A stretch of DNA of 18,747 bases from Bacillota bacterium (GTDB lineage Bacteria > Bacillota > Clostridia > Oscillospirales > Ruminococcaceae): NCBI GenBank assembly GCA_023395695.1, contig JAEWYJ010000064.1, forward strand, positions 1 through 18,747, written 5' to 3'. Position 1 is the first letter of the stretch. The number at the start of each line of letters is the position of its first letter. Shown piece after piece: positions 1 to 6,368 of this stretch. The translations under genes and the position numbers were made by a program. The notes below the pieces were generated by a model, which was not told the DNA's origin, did not search any database, and worked only from the letters and a program-made list of their open reading frames with translations.

Positions 1-2
1 TT

Positions 3-266
3 GTAAAGGGTGTTGAGGCGCTGCAGGAAAACGGCATTCCGACGGAGGCATTTGAGCGTGCGCGCCGCGCCGCCTATGGGCGCTACGCCGGCATCTACAG
101 CTCGGTAGAGGCCATGGCCGGTATGATGGTGCTGGCTTCTCTGGCTGGCTTTGGCGCTTACGAGCCGCTTGAGCTGCTCGACGAGCTGGCCTTAAACGAT
201 GTGCAGGCGTTTTTGCGTGAGAATTTTGATCCTGCGCGCAGCGCACTTTCGGTGGTGCGCGATTAG
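3..266 (+). CDS. M16-family (insulinase-like) peptidase, C-terminal end only
   Basis: This is an open frame that enters from the left edge and stops at the TAG at 264-266, giving 87 visible residues. The fragment is a helical, alanine- and leucine-rich domain with an ARRAAYGRY segment, then an SSVEAMAG segment, and ends in SALSVVRD. This resembles the last domain of M16 metallopeptidase-like proteins of the YfmF/YfmH pair, which in Firmicutes often precede lgt. The HxxEH zinc motif would lie upstream, outside the window, so catalytic competence cannot be judged. lgt starts 20 nt downstream, so the two genes are probably co-transcribed. Family assignment rests on the C-terminal style and gene order, not on a diagnostic motif. 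Confidence 0.6.
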   Translation, partial: VKGVEALQENGIPTEAFERARRAAYGRYAGIYSSVEAMAGMMVLASLAGFGAYEPLELLDELALNDVQAFLRENFDPARSALSVVRD

Positions 267-286
267 ACAGAAAAGAGGGGACACGC

Positions 287-1327
287 ATGAATCCGTTTAT
301 CCATCTGGCCAGTGCGGACACAGCTGCCCAAGTGGCGTTTCCCGGTCTGGGGCTGGATTTTTCCATCTCGCGGGTTGCGGTTTTTATCGGGCCGTTCACC
401 ATCTATTGGTACGGTATTATCGTGGTGACCGGTATCGCGCTCGGCGTGTTTTACGCCACATGGCGCGCCGGCCAGTTCGGTGTTGACAAGGAGCGTCTAA
501 ACGACGTGTTCCTGTATGCCATCCTTGTGGGGATGCTGGGTGCCCGCGCCTATTACGTCGCCTTTTCGTGGGACTATTATCAGCTGCATCCCGAGGAGAT
601 TGTACAGATATGGAAGGGCGGTATCGCCTTTTACGGCGGTATACTGGCGGCGATACTCTGCGGCTGGCTGTTATGCCGCCGCTGGAAGCTGCCGGTCGTC
701 CGCGCGCTGGACGCCTCTCTGGGCGGTCTGCTTTTAGGGCAGTCGATTGGCCGGTGGGGCAATTTTATCAATGTAGAAGCGTTTGGCGGCTACTTTGAAG
801 GGCCGTGGCGCATGGTCAGCCCGATTATCGACAGTTATTTTCACATGCGCCCCAACCTGCTGCCGGGCTTTACGCCTGAGCAGGTGCTGCAAATGCAGGA
901 CATACCGGTTCATCCGACCTTCTTCTATGAATCGGCGTGGACGATGCTGGGCTTTCTGTTCATTGTCTGGTATACCAAGCGCCGCAGCTTCAACGGAGAG
1001 CTGACGCTGATGTATTTTTTTATTAACGGCATGGGCCGCGCGGTTATTGAAGGATTGCGTACCGACAGTCTGACTGCGGGCAGTATCCGCGTTTCTCAGG
1101 TTCTGGCGGCCTGCATGGTTGTGCTTTCGGCTGTGTTGTGGTTTGCAGCCCGCAAAAAGCTGGCTGCCGGCGCCGTGCCGGTGTGGATGCAGCTGACGCC
1201 GCCCGCAGCCGTCGGCACAACGGCGGTGACTGCGCAGTCCGACATGCAGGTGGCGGAGCCGGTAATTGCGCCGCCGGACGAAAGCGATGCTGCTGACGAC
1301 AGCGTACCGCACGATGAAGCCGACTAA
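287..1327 (+). CDS. lgt: Prolipoprotein diacylglyceryl transferase
   Basis: Lgt moves the diacylglyceryl group of phosphatidylglycerol onto the lipobox cysteine of prolipoproteins in the cytoplasmic membrane, the first step of lipoprotein maturation. The 346-residue protein has about seven hydrophobic segments. It carries the family signature GRWGNFINVEAFG at residues 155-167, a GGIAFYGG block at 111-118 (the loop that holds His103 in the E. coli enzyme, here a Tyr), an HPTFFYES block at 209-216 and a GRAVIEGLR block at 250-258 with conserved Arg and Glu. The start is set by a GAGGGGA ribosome binding site about 8 nt before the ATG. Residues from about 290 form an extra alanine/valine-rich and then acidic tail that most Lgt proteins lack; it probably lies outside the membrane core. 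Confidence 0.95.
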   Translation: MNPFIHLASADTAAQVAFPGLGLDFSISRVAVFIGPFTIYWYGIIVVTGIALGVFYATWRAGQFGVDKERLNDVFLYAILVGMLGARAYYVAFSWDYYQLHPEEIVQIWKGGIAFYGGILAAILCGWLLCRRWKLPVVRALDASLGGLLLGQSIGRWGNFINVEAFGGYFEGPWRMVSPIIDSYFHMRPNLLPGFTPEQVLQMQDIPVHPTFFYESAWTMLGFLFIVWYTKRRSFNGELTLMYFFINGMGRAVIEGLRTDSLTAGSIRVSQVLAACMVVLSAVLWFAARKKLAAGAVPVWMQLTPPAAVGTTAVTAQSDMQVAEPVIAPPDESDAADDSVPHDEAD

Positions 1328-1365
1328 ATTACCACTGCGCCCCGTGCGACGGTTCTGCCGGTGAA

Positions 1366-1388
1366 TGTGACTGGGTCACAGCCTTTTT
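1366..1388 (+). terminator. Weak hairpin terminator candidate after lgt
   Basis: A 6-bp perfect stem (TGTGAC, 1366-1371, with GTCACA, 1375-1380) and a 3-nt loop is followed by GCCTTTTTG. The stem is short and the T run is not directly adjacent, so termination is likely partial at best. Confidence 0.3.
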
Positions 1389-1428
1389 GCCTGATTTTTG
1401 ATAGCATAAGCCCAGTGAGGTGTATGCG

Positions 1429-1602
1429 ATGAAAATTATAAGCTATGTTATTGGCGGTATTATCGGTGCGGGGGCAGGCTTTTTGTATTACTATTTTGTC
1501 GGCTGTACAACCGGTCAGTGCCCCATTACATCCAACCCGTGGAGCGCAACCGTCTACGGTGTTGTATTGGGCGTTTTGGTTGCGAATATTTTGGTTAAAT
1601 GA
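1429..1602 (+). CDS. Small two-TM membrane protein, DUF6132-like
   Basis: This is a 57-residue protein with two hydrophobic segments, about residues 4-24 and 39-55, joined by a short loop GCTTGQCPITSNP (residues 25-37) with two cysteines, C26 and C31. The CxxxxCPITSNP loop and the glycine-rich first helix match the DUF6132 family, whose function is unknown. The ATG at 1429 was chosen because GTGAGG at 1415-1420 is well spaced ahead of it; an in-frame GTG at 1420 lies inside that ribosome binding site. The paired cysteines could bind a metal or form a disulfide, but that is inference. It sits alone between lgt and the rplU promoter, and its partner genes are not evident. Confidence 0.75.
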   Translation: MKIISYVIGGIIGAGAGFLYYYFVGCTTGQCPITSNPWSATVYGVVLGVLVANILVK

Positions 1603-1684
1603 ATTTGTTTTCAGGTATGACTCAAACCGGCACAAACGGTGGCGGCGGTGCTGTCAAAATACCGTAAAAGTCAGGCAAAATGCC

Positions 1685-1713
1685 TTGACAAAGCCAAAAA
1701 GCTATGTTATTAT
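1685..1713 (+). promoter_or_regulatory. Sigma-A-type promoter for rplU-rpmA
   Basis: A perfect -35 TTGACA (1685-1690), a 17-nt spacer and a -10 TATTAT (1708-1713) place the transcription start near 1720, about 90 nt before rplU. It is one of the best promoter matches in the window. Confidence 0.8.
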
Positions 1714-1743
1714 ATCTTTTGCCGCATGTTTTAGGCTATAAGT

Positions 1744-1770
1744 GCGCCTCTTTTTAACCAAAGGTGACGC
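1744..1770 (+). promoter_or_regulatory. Structured 5' leader hairpin before rplU (candidate L21 leader)
   Basis: Within the ~90-nt leader, 1744-1754 can pair with 1760-1770 (GCGCCTCTTTT with AAAGGTGACGC) around a 5-nt loop, with two mismatches and one G-U pair. Ribosomal protein L21 leaders that bind their own product are known in Firmicutes. Position and size fit, but I cannot confirm a covariance-model match, so the autoregulatory role is inferred. Confidence 0.35.
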
Positions 1771-1808
1771 CCAAAAGCAGCGAGACTGAACAGATAAGCA
1801 GGTGTAAC

Positions 1809-2120
1809 ATGTACGCAGTATTCACTACCGGCGGAAAGCAGTACCGTGTCGCTCAGGGCGACGTGATTTTCGTCGAAAAGCTCGACGTTGAAGCAGACCA
1901 GACCATCGAGTTCGACAACGTTCTTGTTGTCGGCAACGATGACAGCGCTGTTGTGGGCACCCCCACCGTAGCGGGAGCCAAGGTTGTGGCCAAGGCTTTG
2001 AAGAACGGCAAGGGCAAGAAGATTACCGTCTTTACCTACCGCTCCAAGAAAGATTCCAAGCGCAAAATGGGCCACAGACAGCCTTATACCAAGCTTGAAA
2101 TCACCGCAATCAACGCTTAA
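1809..2120 (+). CDS. rplU: 50S ribosomal protein L21
   Basis: L21 is a 23S rRNA-binding protein of the large subunit. The 103-residue product starts with the typical [17 protein letters not shown] block, has a central [12 protein letters not shown] strand region, and ends with the basic [22 protein letters not shown] region that contacts rRNA. The ATG at 1809 follows an AGGTG site at 1800-1804; a longer in-frame opening from 1764 would add 15 residues not usual in L21 and is rejected. rpmA follows after 36 nt in the same transcript. In many Firmicutes the Prp protease gene sits between these two genes, but there is no room for it here. Confidence 0.97.
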   Translation: MYAVFTTGGKQYRVAQGDVIFVEKLDVEADQTIEFDNVLVVGNDDSAVVGTPTVAGAKVVAKALKNGKGKKITVFTYRSKKDSKRKMGHRQPYTKLEITAINA

Positions 2121-2156
2121 AGGACTTTAAACCATTTAACTGGAGGTGCAAAACCA

Positions 2157-2417
2157 ATGGCACATAAGAAGGGCGTAGGCTCTACTAAAAACGGTCGCGA
2201 CTCCGAAGCCAAACGGCTTGGCGTCAAGCGTGCCGACGGTCAGTTTGTAAAGGCCGGCAATATTTTGGTTCGTCAGAGAGGCACTCACATCCATCCCGGT
2301 GAGAATGTCGGCATCGGTTCGGATGACACGCTGTTCGCGCTGACTGACGGAACGCTCCGTTTCGAGCGCCTCGGCCGCGACCGCAAGAAGGCTTCGGTCT
2401 ACGCGGCGGAGAACTAA
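2157..2417 (+). CDS. rpmA: 50S ribosomal protein L27
   Basis: L27 reaches the peptidyl transferase centre with its N-terminal tail. The 86-residue protein reads [20 protein letters not shown] at the N-terminus and contains the [19 protein letters not shown] core. The start is fixed by GGAGGTG about 9 nt before the ATG at 2157. Most Firmicute L27 proteins begin with a short hydrophobic extension ending in FA, removed by the Prp protease. Here the gene starts directly at the mature-like MAHKKG, and no start codon upstream in frame could encode the extension. A strong terminator follows 10 nt after the stop codon. Confidence 0.97.
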   Translation: MAHKKGVGSTKNGRDSEAKRLGVKRADGQFVKAGNILVRQRGTHIHPGENVGIGSDDTLFALTDGTLRFERLGRDRKKASVYAAEN

Positions 2418-2427
2418 GCTAACGAAC

Positions 2428-2457
2428 AAAAATCCCGGGCGTGCGCTCGGGATTTTT
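2428..2457 (+). terminator. Intrinsic terminator after rpmA
   Basis: AAAAATCCCG (2428-2437) pairs with CGGGATTTTT (2448-2457), and the inner GGC/GCT positions extend the stem to about 13 bp around a small loop. The right arm ends in five Ts. This closes the rplU-rpmA transcript. Confidence 0.9.
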
Positions 2458-2500
2458 CTGTGTTGCGGCTTTGCGCAGACGGTTGCCGTGCACAGTAACC

Positions 2501-2532
2501 CGCGCGCCAACAGGTTAAACAGTTGGTGCGCG
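2501..2532 (+). other. Stable GC-rich hairpin just upstream of the obg ribosome binding site
   Basis: CGCGCGCCAAC (2501-2511) pairs with GTTGGTGCGCG (2522-2532) over 11 bp including one G-U, with a 10-nt loop. No T run follows; instead C and A runs lead into AAGGAGGG of obg. It is therefore not a normal terminator and may be a leader structure affecting obg mRNA stability or translation. Confidence 0.5.
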
Positions 2533-2554
2533 CCCCCAAAAAGGAGGGAAAAGC

Positions 2555-3829
2555 ATGTTTGTTGATAAGGCGTTTATTAAGGTTAAGGGCGGCAAGGGCG
2601 GCGACGGCTGCGTGTCGTTCCACCGCGAAAAATATGTTGCGGCGGGCGGCCCGGACGGTGGCGACGGCGGACGCGGCGGCAATGTTGTGTTTGTGGCCGA
2701 CACCAATAAAACAACGCTGATGGAATTCAAATATAAAACCCGTTATTTTGCGCCGGAGGGCGAGCCGGGCGGACGCCGCCAATGCAGTGGCAAAAACGCC
2801 GAGGATCTCATCATCCGTGTGCCTTCGGGTACCCTGATACGCGAGCGCGAGTCGGGCAGGCTGTTGGCCGATATTTCAGACGACGCGCCGGTGGTTATTG
2901 CGCGCGGCGGGCGCGGCGGCTGGGGTAACCAGCACTTTGCCACCCCAACACGGCAGATACCGCGCTTTGCCAAGCCGGGCCTGCCGGGTGAGGAGTTTGA
3001 CGTTCAGCTCGAATTAAAGCTGCTGGCCGACGTTGGTCTGGTCGGCTTCCCGAATGTGGGCAAGTCGACGCTGATCTCCATGGTCAGCGAGGCCAAGCCT
3101 AAAATTGCCAACTATCATTTTACCACGCTGACTCCGGTGCTGGGGGTCGTGCGCGTGGACGCCGAAAAAAGCTACGTCATGGCCGATATCCCAGGTCTGA
3201 TCGAGGGCGCTTCCGAGGGTGTCGGACTGGGTCACGAATTTTTACGGCATGTGGAGCGCTGCCGCCTGATGGTTCATGTTGTGGACGTTTCAGGTTGCGA
3301 GGGCAGAGCCCCGCTTGAAGATTTTGACCTCATCAACCGAGAGCTGGCTAATTTTTCCGAGGCGCTGGCCGAACGCCCCATGCTTGTGGCGGCCAACAAG
3401 TGCGACATTGCGTCCGCACAAGAGGTTGACAGCTTTACAAAAGCGCTTGAACAACAGGGCTATCGTGTGTTCCCGGTTTCGGCGGCGACCAAGCAGGGTA
3501 TAGAACCGCTCTTAAACGCGATTTCCGCCGAGCTGGACAAGCTGCCGCCTGTGCTGCGCTATGAGCCGGACCCGCTGCCGGCAATTGATCCCGATGCGGC
3601 TGGGCAGCGCACCTTTGAGATTACCCGCGGCGACGACGGGGTATACTATATTCAGGCGGGCTGGCTACCGCATATCCTGCGCTCGGTCAATATGGATGAC
3701 TATGAGTCGCTGCAATATTTGCAGCGGTCGCTGCGCAGCAGCGGCATCATCGACAAGCTGGAGGAAATGGGCATCAATGAGGGCGATACCGTTGATATTG
3801 ACGGCTTTGAGTTCGATTATGTGAGATAA
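2555..3829 (+). CDS. obgE: Obg-family GTPase (ribosome assembly)
   Basis: Obg binds the 50S subunit and couples ribosome assembly to GTP and stress signals. The 424-residue protein has the glycine-rich Obg fold at residues 1-158 (repeated GGxGGDGG-type segments near 12-17 and 35-42), a G domain with P-loop GFPNVGKST at 164-172, switch region with DIPG at 211-214, NKCD at 281-284 and SAA at 309-311, and a C-terminal OCT domain from about residue 350 to the end. Length and all three domains are typical of the Firmicute form. AAGGAGGG lies 6-7 nt before the ATG. mrnC follows after 11 nt, so the two are probably co-transcribed. I could not find a clear promoter in the 97 nt between the rpmA terminator and obg. 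Confidence 0.97.
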   Translation: MFVDKAFIKVKGGKGGDGCVSFHREKYVAAGGPDGGDGGRGGNVVFVADTNKTTLMEFKYKTRYFAPEGEPGGRRQCSGKNAEDLIIRVPSGTLIRERESGRLLADISDDAPVVIARGGRGGWGNQHFATPTRQIPRFAKPGLPGEEFDVQLELKLLADVGLVGFPNVGKSTLISMVSEAKPKIANYHFTTLTPVLGVVRVDAEKSYVMADIPGLIEGASEGVGLGHEFLRHVERCRLMVHVVDVSGCEGRAPLEDFDLINRELANFSEALAERPMLVAANKCDIASAQEVDSFTKALEQQGYRVFPVSAATKQGIEPLLNAISAELDKLPPVLRYEPDPLPAIDPDAAGQRTFEITRGDDGVYYIQAGWLPHILRSVNMDDYESLQYLQRSLRSSGIIDKLEEMGINEGDTVDIDGFEFDYVR

Positions 3830-3840
3830 GGAGCCATTCT

Positions 3841-4290
3841 ATGCTCGACGCAGAAAACAGGCCCGATCTCCGGCTCATCAACCCGCTGACGCTGGCCTTT
3901 GTCGGCGACGGCGTCTATGAGATGCTGGTGCGCGAGGAGATTGTCAGCCGTTATATCAGTCTTTCGGCCAATAAGCTGCACACCCTTGCGGTGGAAATGG
4001 TGCGGGCGACGGCGCAGGCGCGCGGCTTTGCCGTTATTGCCCCGGCGCTGACCGAGGCGGAGCTGACGGTGTTCAAGCGTGGCCGCAACTCAAGCGGCGT
4101 GACGCCGCCAAGGCACACCTCCGCTGCGGAATATCGCACTGCAACGGGGCTTGAGGCGCTGTTTGGCTGGCTGTATCTCGGCGGGAACCAGCAGCGCATC
4201 CGCGCGCTGTTTAAAATGATTTTGGACGGGGATTTGCATGGACAAAAGCAGGACCCCGACAGCGAAGACGTGGCATTACCTAAAAACTGA
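3841..4290 (+). CDS. mrnC: Mini-ribonuclease III
   Basis: Mini-III is an RNase III-like endonuclease without a dsRNA-binding domain that matures the ends of 23S rRNA in Firmicutes. The 149-residue protein shows the family block LAFVGDGVYEMLVRE (residues 18-32) with catalytic-type Asp23, a KRGRNSSG segment at 80-86, and YRTATGLEALFGWLYL at 98-113 with Glu105 as the second acidic metal ligand. The ATG follows AAGGAG at 7-nt spacing. The tail after about residue 130 is extended and acidic; its coding sequence overlaps the next gene by 53 nt. Being directly behind obg groups two ribosome-biogenesis functions. Confidence 0.93.
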   Translation: MLDAENRPDLRLINPLTLAFVGDGVYEMLVREEIVSRYISLSANKLHTLAVEMVRATAQARGFAVIAPALTEAELTVFKRGRNSSGVTPPRHTSAAEYRTATGLEALFGWLYLGGNQQRIRALFKMILDGDLHGQKQDPDSEDVALPKN

Positions 4291-5116
4291 ATTTTTGACT
4301 GAGACCGCCGCCGCAGCACTGTTGGCGTTGGGAATATGCGTATTCTCAGCGCCCAACCGCATTGTTGGGGGCGGTCTTTCGGGTATTGCGTCGGTGCTTT
4401 ACATTTTGTTTGGCACACCGATCGGTACCGCCGGCCTTATGATGAATATTCCGCTGCTGCTGCTGGGGTGGCAAAAGCTTGGGCGCCGTTTTATCTGGCG
4501 CACACTGCGTATTACGGTTATAATGTCGGTTGTCATGGATGCGATGACGGCGCTCTGTCCGCCTTATACCGGTGAACCGCTTATAGCTGCGGTGTTTGGC
4601 GGAGTGTTTTCAGGCGCCGGGCTTGGTGTTATCCTGATGCGCGGCGACTCGACCGGCGGCACCGATATCATCGTTATGCTGATTAAGAAAAACCGGCCGC
4701 ACCTCTCATTCGGCTTTATTGTGCTGCTTACCGACTGTGCCGTTGTGCTGCTGGCGGCGGTCGCCTACCGCAGTGTCGACACAATTTTATATGGTACGGT
4801 TATGATCTATGCTTCGACGGTGGTCATCGACCGTATCATAGACGGTGCGGATGCCAGAAAGCTGGTGCTGATCGTCACACGCGAGGAAGCCGCGGTTACA
4901 CGGGCGCTGCTTACCGGCCTGGAACGGGGCGTTACGGTGCTGCACGCACTGGGGGGGTTTAGCCGCGAGCCTATTTCGGTGTTGCTCTGTGTGACCGACA
5001 AGCGGCAGATTTTTACGCTCAAATCATTGGTGCGGCAAAACGACGTCAGCGCTTTTGTGGTTATTACCCACGCGGCCGAGACGCTCGGCAGCGGATTTAA
5101 GCAGCTTGCGGATTAA
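4238..5116 (+). CDS. YitT family membrane protein (first copy)
   Basis: This is a 292-residue protein of the YitT/DUF161 plus DUF2179 type; the molecular function of the family is not established. Several hydrophobic segments lie between residues 22 and 200, including an NRIVGGGLSGIASVLY block (40-55), a YTGEPLIAAVFGGVFSG block (110-126) and a GDSTGGTDII block (136-145). A soluble DUF2179 domain covers about 203-290. The ATG at 4238 has GGGGA six nt upstream and lies inside mrnC in another frame (53-nt overlap), which suggests translational coupling. A later start would cut into the first membrane segment and has no ribosome binding site. The next gene is a paralogue of the same layout. Confidence 0.88.
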   Translation: MDKSRTPTAKTWHYLKTEFLTETAAAALLALGICVFSAPNRIVGGGLSGIASVLYILFGTPIGTAGLMMNIPLLLLGWQKLGRRFIWRTLRITVIMSVVMDAMTALCPPYTGEPLIAAVFGGVFSGAGLGVILMRGDSTGGTDIIVMLIKKNRPHLSFGFIVLLTDCAVVLLAAVAYRSVDTILYGTVMIYASTVVIDRIIDGADARKLVLIVTREEAAVTRALLTGLERGVTVLHALGGFSREPISVLLCVTDKRQIFTLKSLVRQNDVSAFVVITHAAETLGSGFKQLAD

Positions 5117-5182
5117 TGCCGTGCACCGCTAAACGAGTCATAAAACCTATGCAATAAAGCATTGCGGTCGACAACAAATGCA

Positions 5183-5211
5183 TTGCTATTTTTCGTGCCC
5201 TCGGTTATGAT
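5183..5211 (+). promoter_or_regulatory. Promoter of the second yitT-like gene
   Basis: -35 TTGCTA (5183-5188), 17-nt spacer and -10 TATGAT (5206-5211) predict a start near 5218, about 32 nt before the ATG. The gene can therefore be transcribed independently of obg-mrnC-yitT. Confidence 0.65.
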
Positions 5212-5249
5212 GTGAGGGTAAACGCAGAAAACAGAAAGGAAGAAAAACC

Positions 5250-6125
5250 ATGAAACTGACCAGAAGGCAGTTTGCTTCGGGCGTGAAGGGACTTGCGCTG
5301 GACGCTGCCGCTTCTACATTTTGGGCCATTGGAGTCAAAATGTTTGCGGTTCCCAATAAGATTGCGCCGAGCGGCTTTACCGGCATTACAGTGCTGGTCA
5401 ATTATCTGACCGGCCTGCCGATAGGTTCCATGAGCCTGCTGCTGAATGTTCCGTTCCTGATTATTTGCTGGCGGGTAATCGGCAAGGATTTTGTAATGCA
5501 GACGGTGCGGGTGCTGCTTATTTACACGCTTCTGCTGGACTTGGTATTCACCGCACCCCCCGTCTATACCGGCGACCCGTTACTCGCGGCATTGTTCGGC
5601 GGCGTATTTTCGGGCATTGGCGGCGGGATTGTCTTTTCTCAGGGCTCGTCAGGCGGCGGAACCGATTTAATTGTCAAGCTGATCCGCAAAAAATATCCCT
5701 ATGTGTCAACAGGGCAGCTGGTTGTCTGTATCAACGGCCTGATTATGATTCTGGCAGCCATTGTTTATGGCAATATTGAGGCGGGCCTTTACGGCTTGAT
5801 TATGTCCTTTACATCCGGTCGCGTGGTGGATACCATTTTAAACGGCGCCGATTCGGCCAAGAGCGTGATGATAGTAACGCACAGGCCGCAATTGATTGCC
5901 GACAGCATTATTCACCAGCTGCACCGCAGCGCGACCATTCTCAGCGGCACCGGCGCTTATAATCACAAAGATACATATGTGCTGCTCTGCGTGGTGCGCA
6001 AAACAGAATTTTTTCAGCTCAAGCGCGTTATCCGAGAGGCCGACCCATATTCATTTGTTATTGTTAATGAGGCGAACCAAATTCTTGGCAAGGGCTTCAG
6101 GGCAATTGACTCGGCCGATTCATAA
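5250..6125 (+). CDS. YitT family membrane protein (second copy)
   Basis: This 291-residue paralogue of the preceding gene has the same architecture: a short basic N-terminus (KLTRRQ), hydrophobic segments between residues 20 and 195, and a C-terminal DUF2179 domain from about 203 to 284. Shared landmarks include NKIAPSGFTGITVLV (36-50), VYTGDPLLAALFGGVFSGIG (105-124) and a GSSGGGTDLI block (132-141). AAAGGAAG sits 8-9 nt before the ATG. It has its own promoter and ends just before a strong hairpin. Substrate or role is not known; the two neighbours may form a complex or be differently regulated duplicates, which is inference. Confidence 0.9.
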   Translation: MKLTRRQFASGVKGLALDAAASTFWAIGVKMFAVPNKIAPSGFTGITVLVNYLTGLPIGSMSLLLNVPFLIICWRVIGKDFVMQTVRVLLIYTLLLDLVFTAPPVYTGDPLLAALFGGVFSGIGGGIVFSQGSSGGGTDLIVKLIRKKYPYVSTGQLVVCINGLIMILAAIVYGNIEAGLYGLIMSFTSGRVVDTILNGADSAKSVMIVTHRPQLIADSIIHQLHRSATILSGTGAYNHKDTYVLLCVVRKTEFFQLKRVIREADPYSFVIVNEANQILGKGFRAIDSADS

Positions 6126-6139
6126 TTTTCTTATAAAAC

Positions 6140-6177
6140 AAGAACGGGGCTTACGTATCAGCGTAAGCCCCGTTCTT
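6140..6177 (+). terminator. Strong hairpin, probably a bidirectional terminator
   Basis: A 16-bp perfect stem (6140-6155 with 6162-6177) encloses a 6-nt loop. On the plus strand it ends in TTCTTT, 14 nt after the second yitT stop. On the minus strand the stem is followed by TGTTTTATAAG, so transcripts of clpB could also end here, about 190 nt past the clpB stop. Confidence 0.85.
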
Positions 6178-6245
6178 TGACCGGGCGGATATAGGCGATC
6201 AGCTTGAAAAGCGGTACTGAATTGGAGCGGCTATTTTTTGTGCCG

Positions 6246-6323
6246 CAAGGCAGACAACGCAGGCGGGCTGGCGCCCGTCAAGGCGGATAACGCAGCGGCG
6301 CGGTAAATAGGCCGCCAAGGCAG
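6246..6323. repeat. Short imperfect direct repeats in the yitT-clpB spacer
   Basis: CAAGGCAGACAACGCAG (6246-6262) recurs as CAAGGCGGATAACGCAG (6279-6295), two mismatches in 17, and a third partial copy CAAGGCAG lies at 6316-6323. A small hairpin CGGGC/GCCCG (6264-6268, 6273-6277) separates the first two. No coding frame is convincing in 6179-6368. Confidence 0.55.
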
Positions 6324-6368
6324 TTCGTTTTTTAAGTTTGTCGCCTATCTTCCTTAAGGCCGCCGTTA

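Noticed and set aside
734..1312. Minus-strand open frame of 192 residues opposite lgt
   Set aside because: lgt is unmistakable on the other strand; this frame is arginine/histidine-rich antisense translation with no family resemblance.
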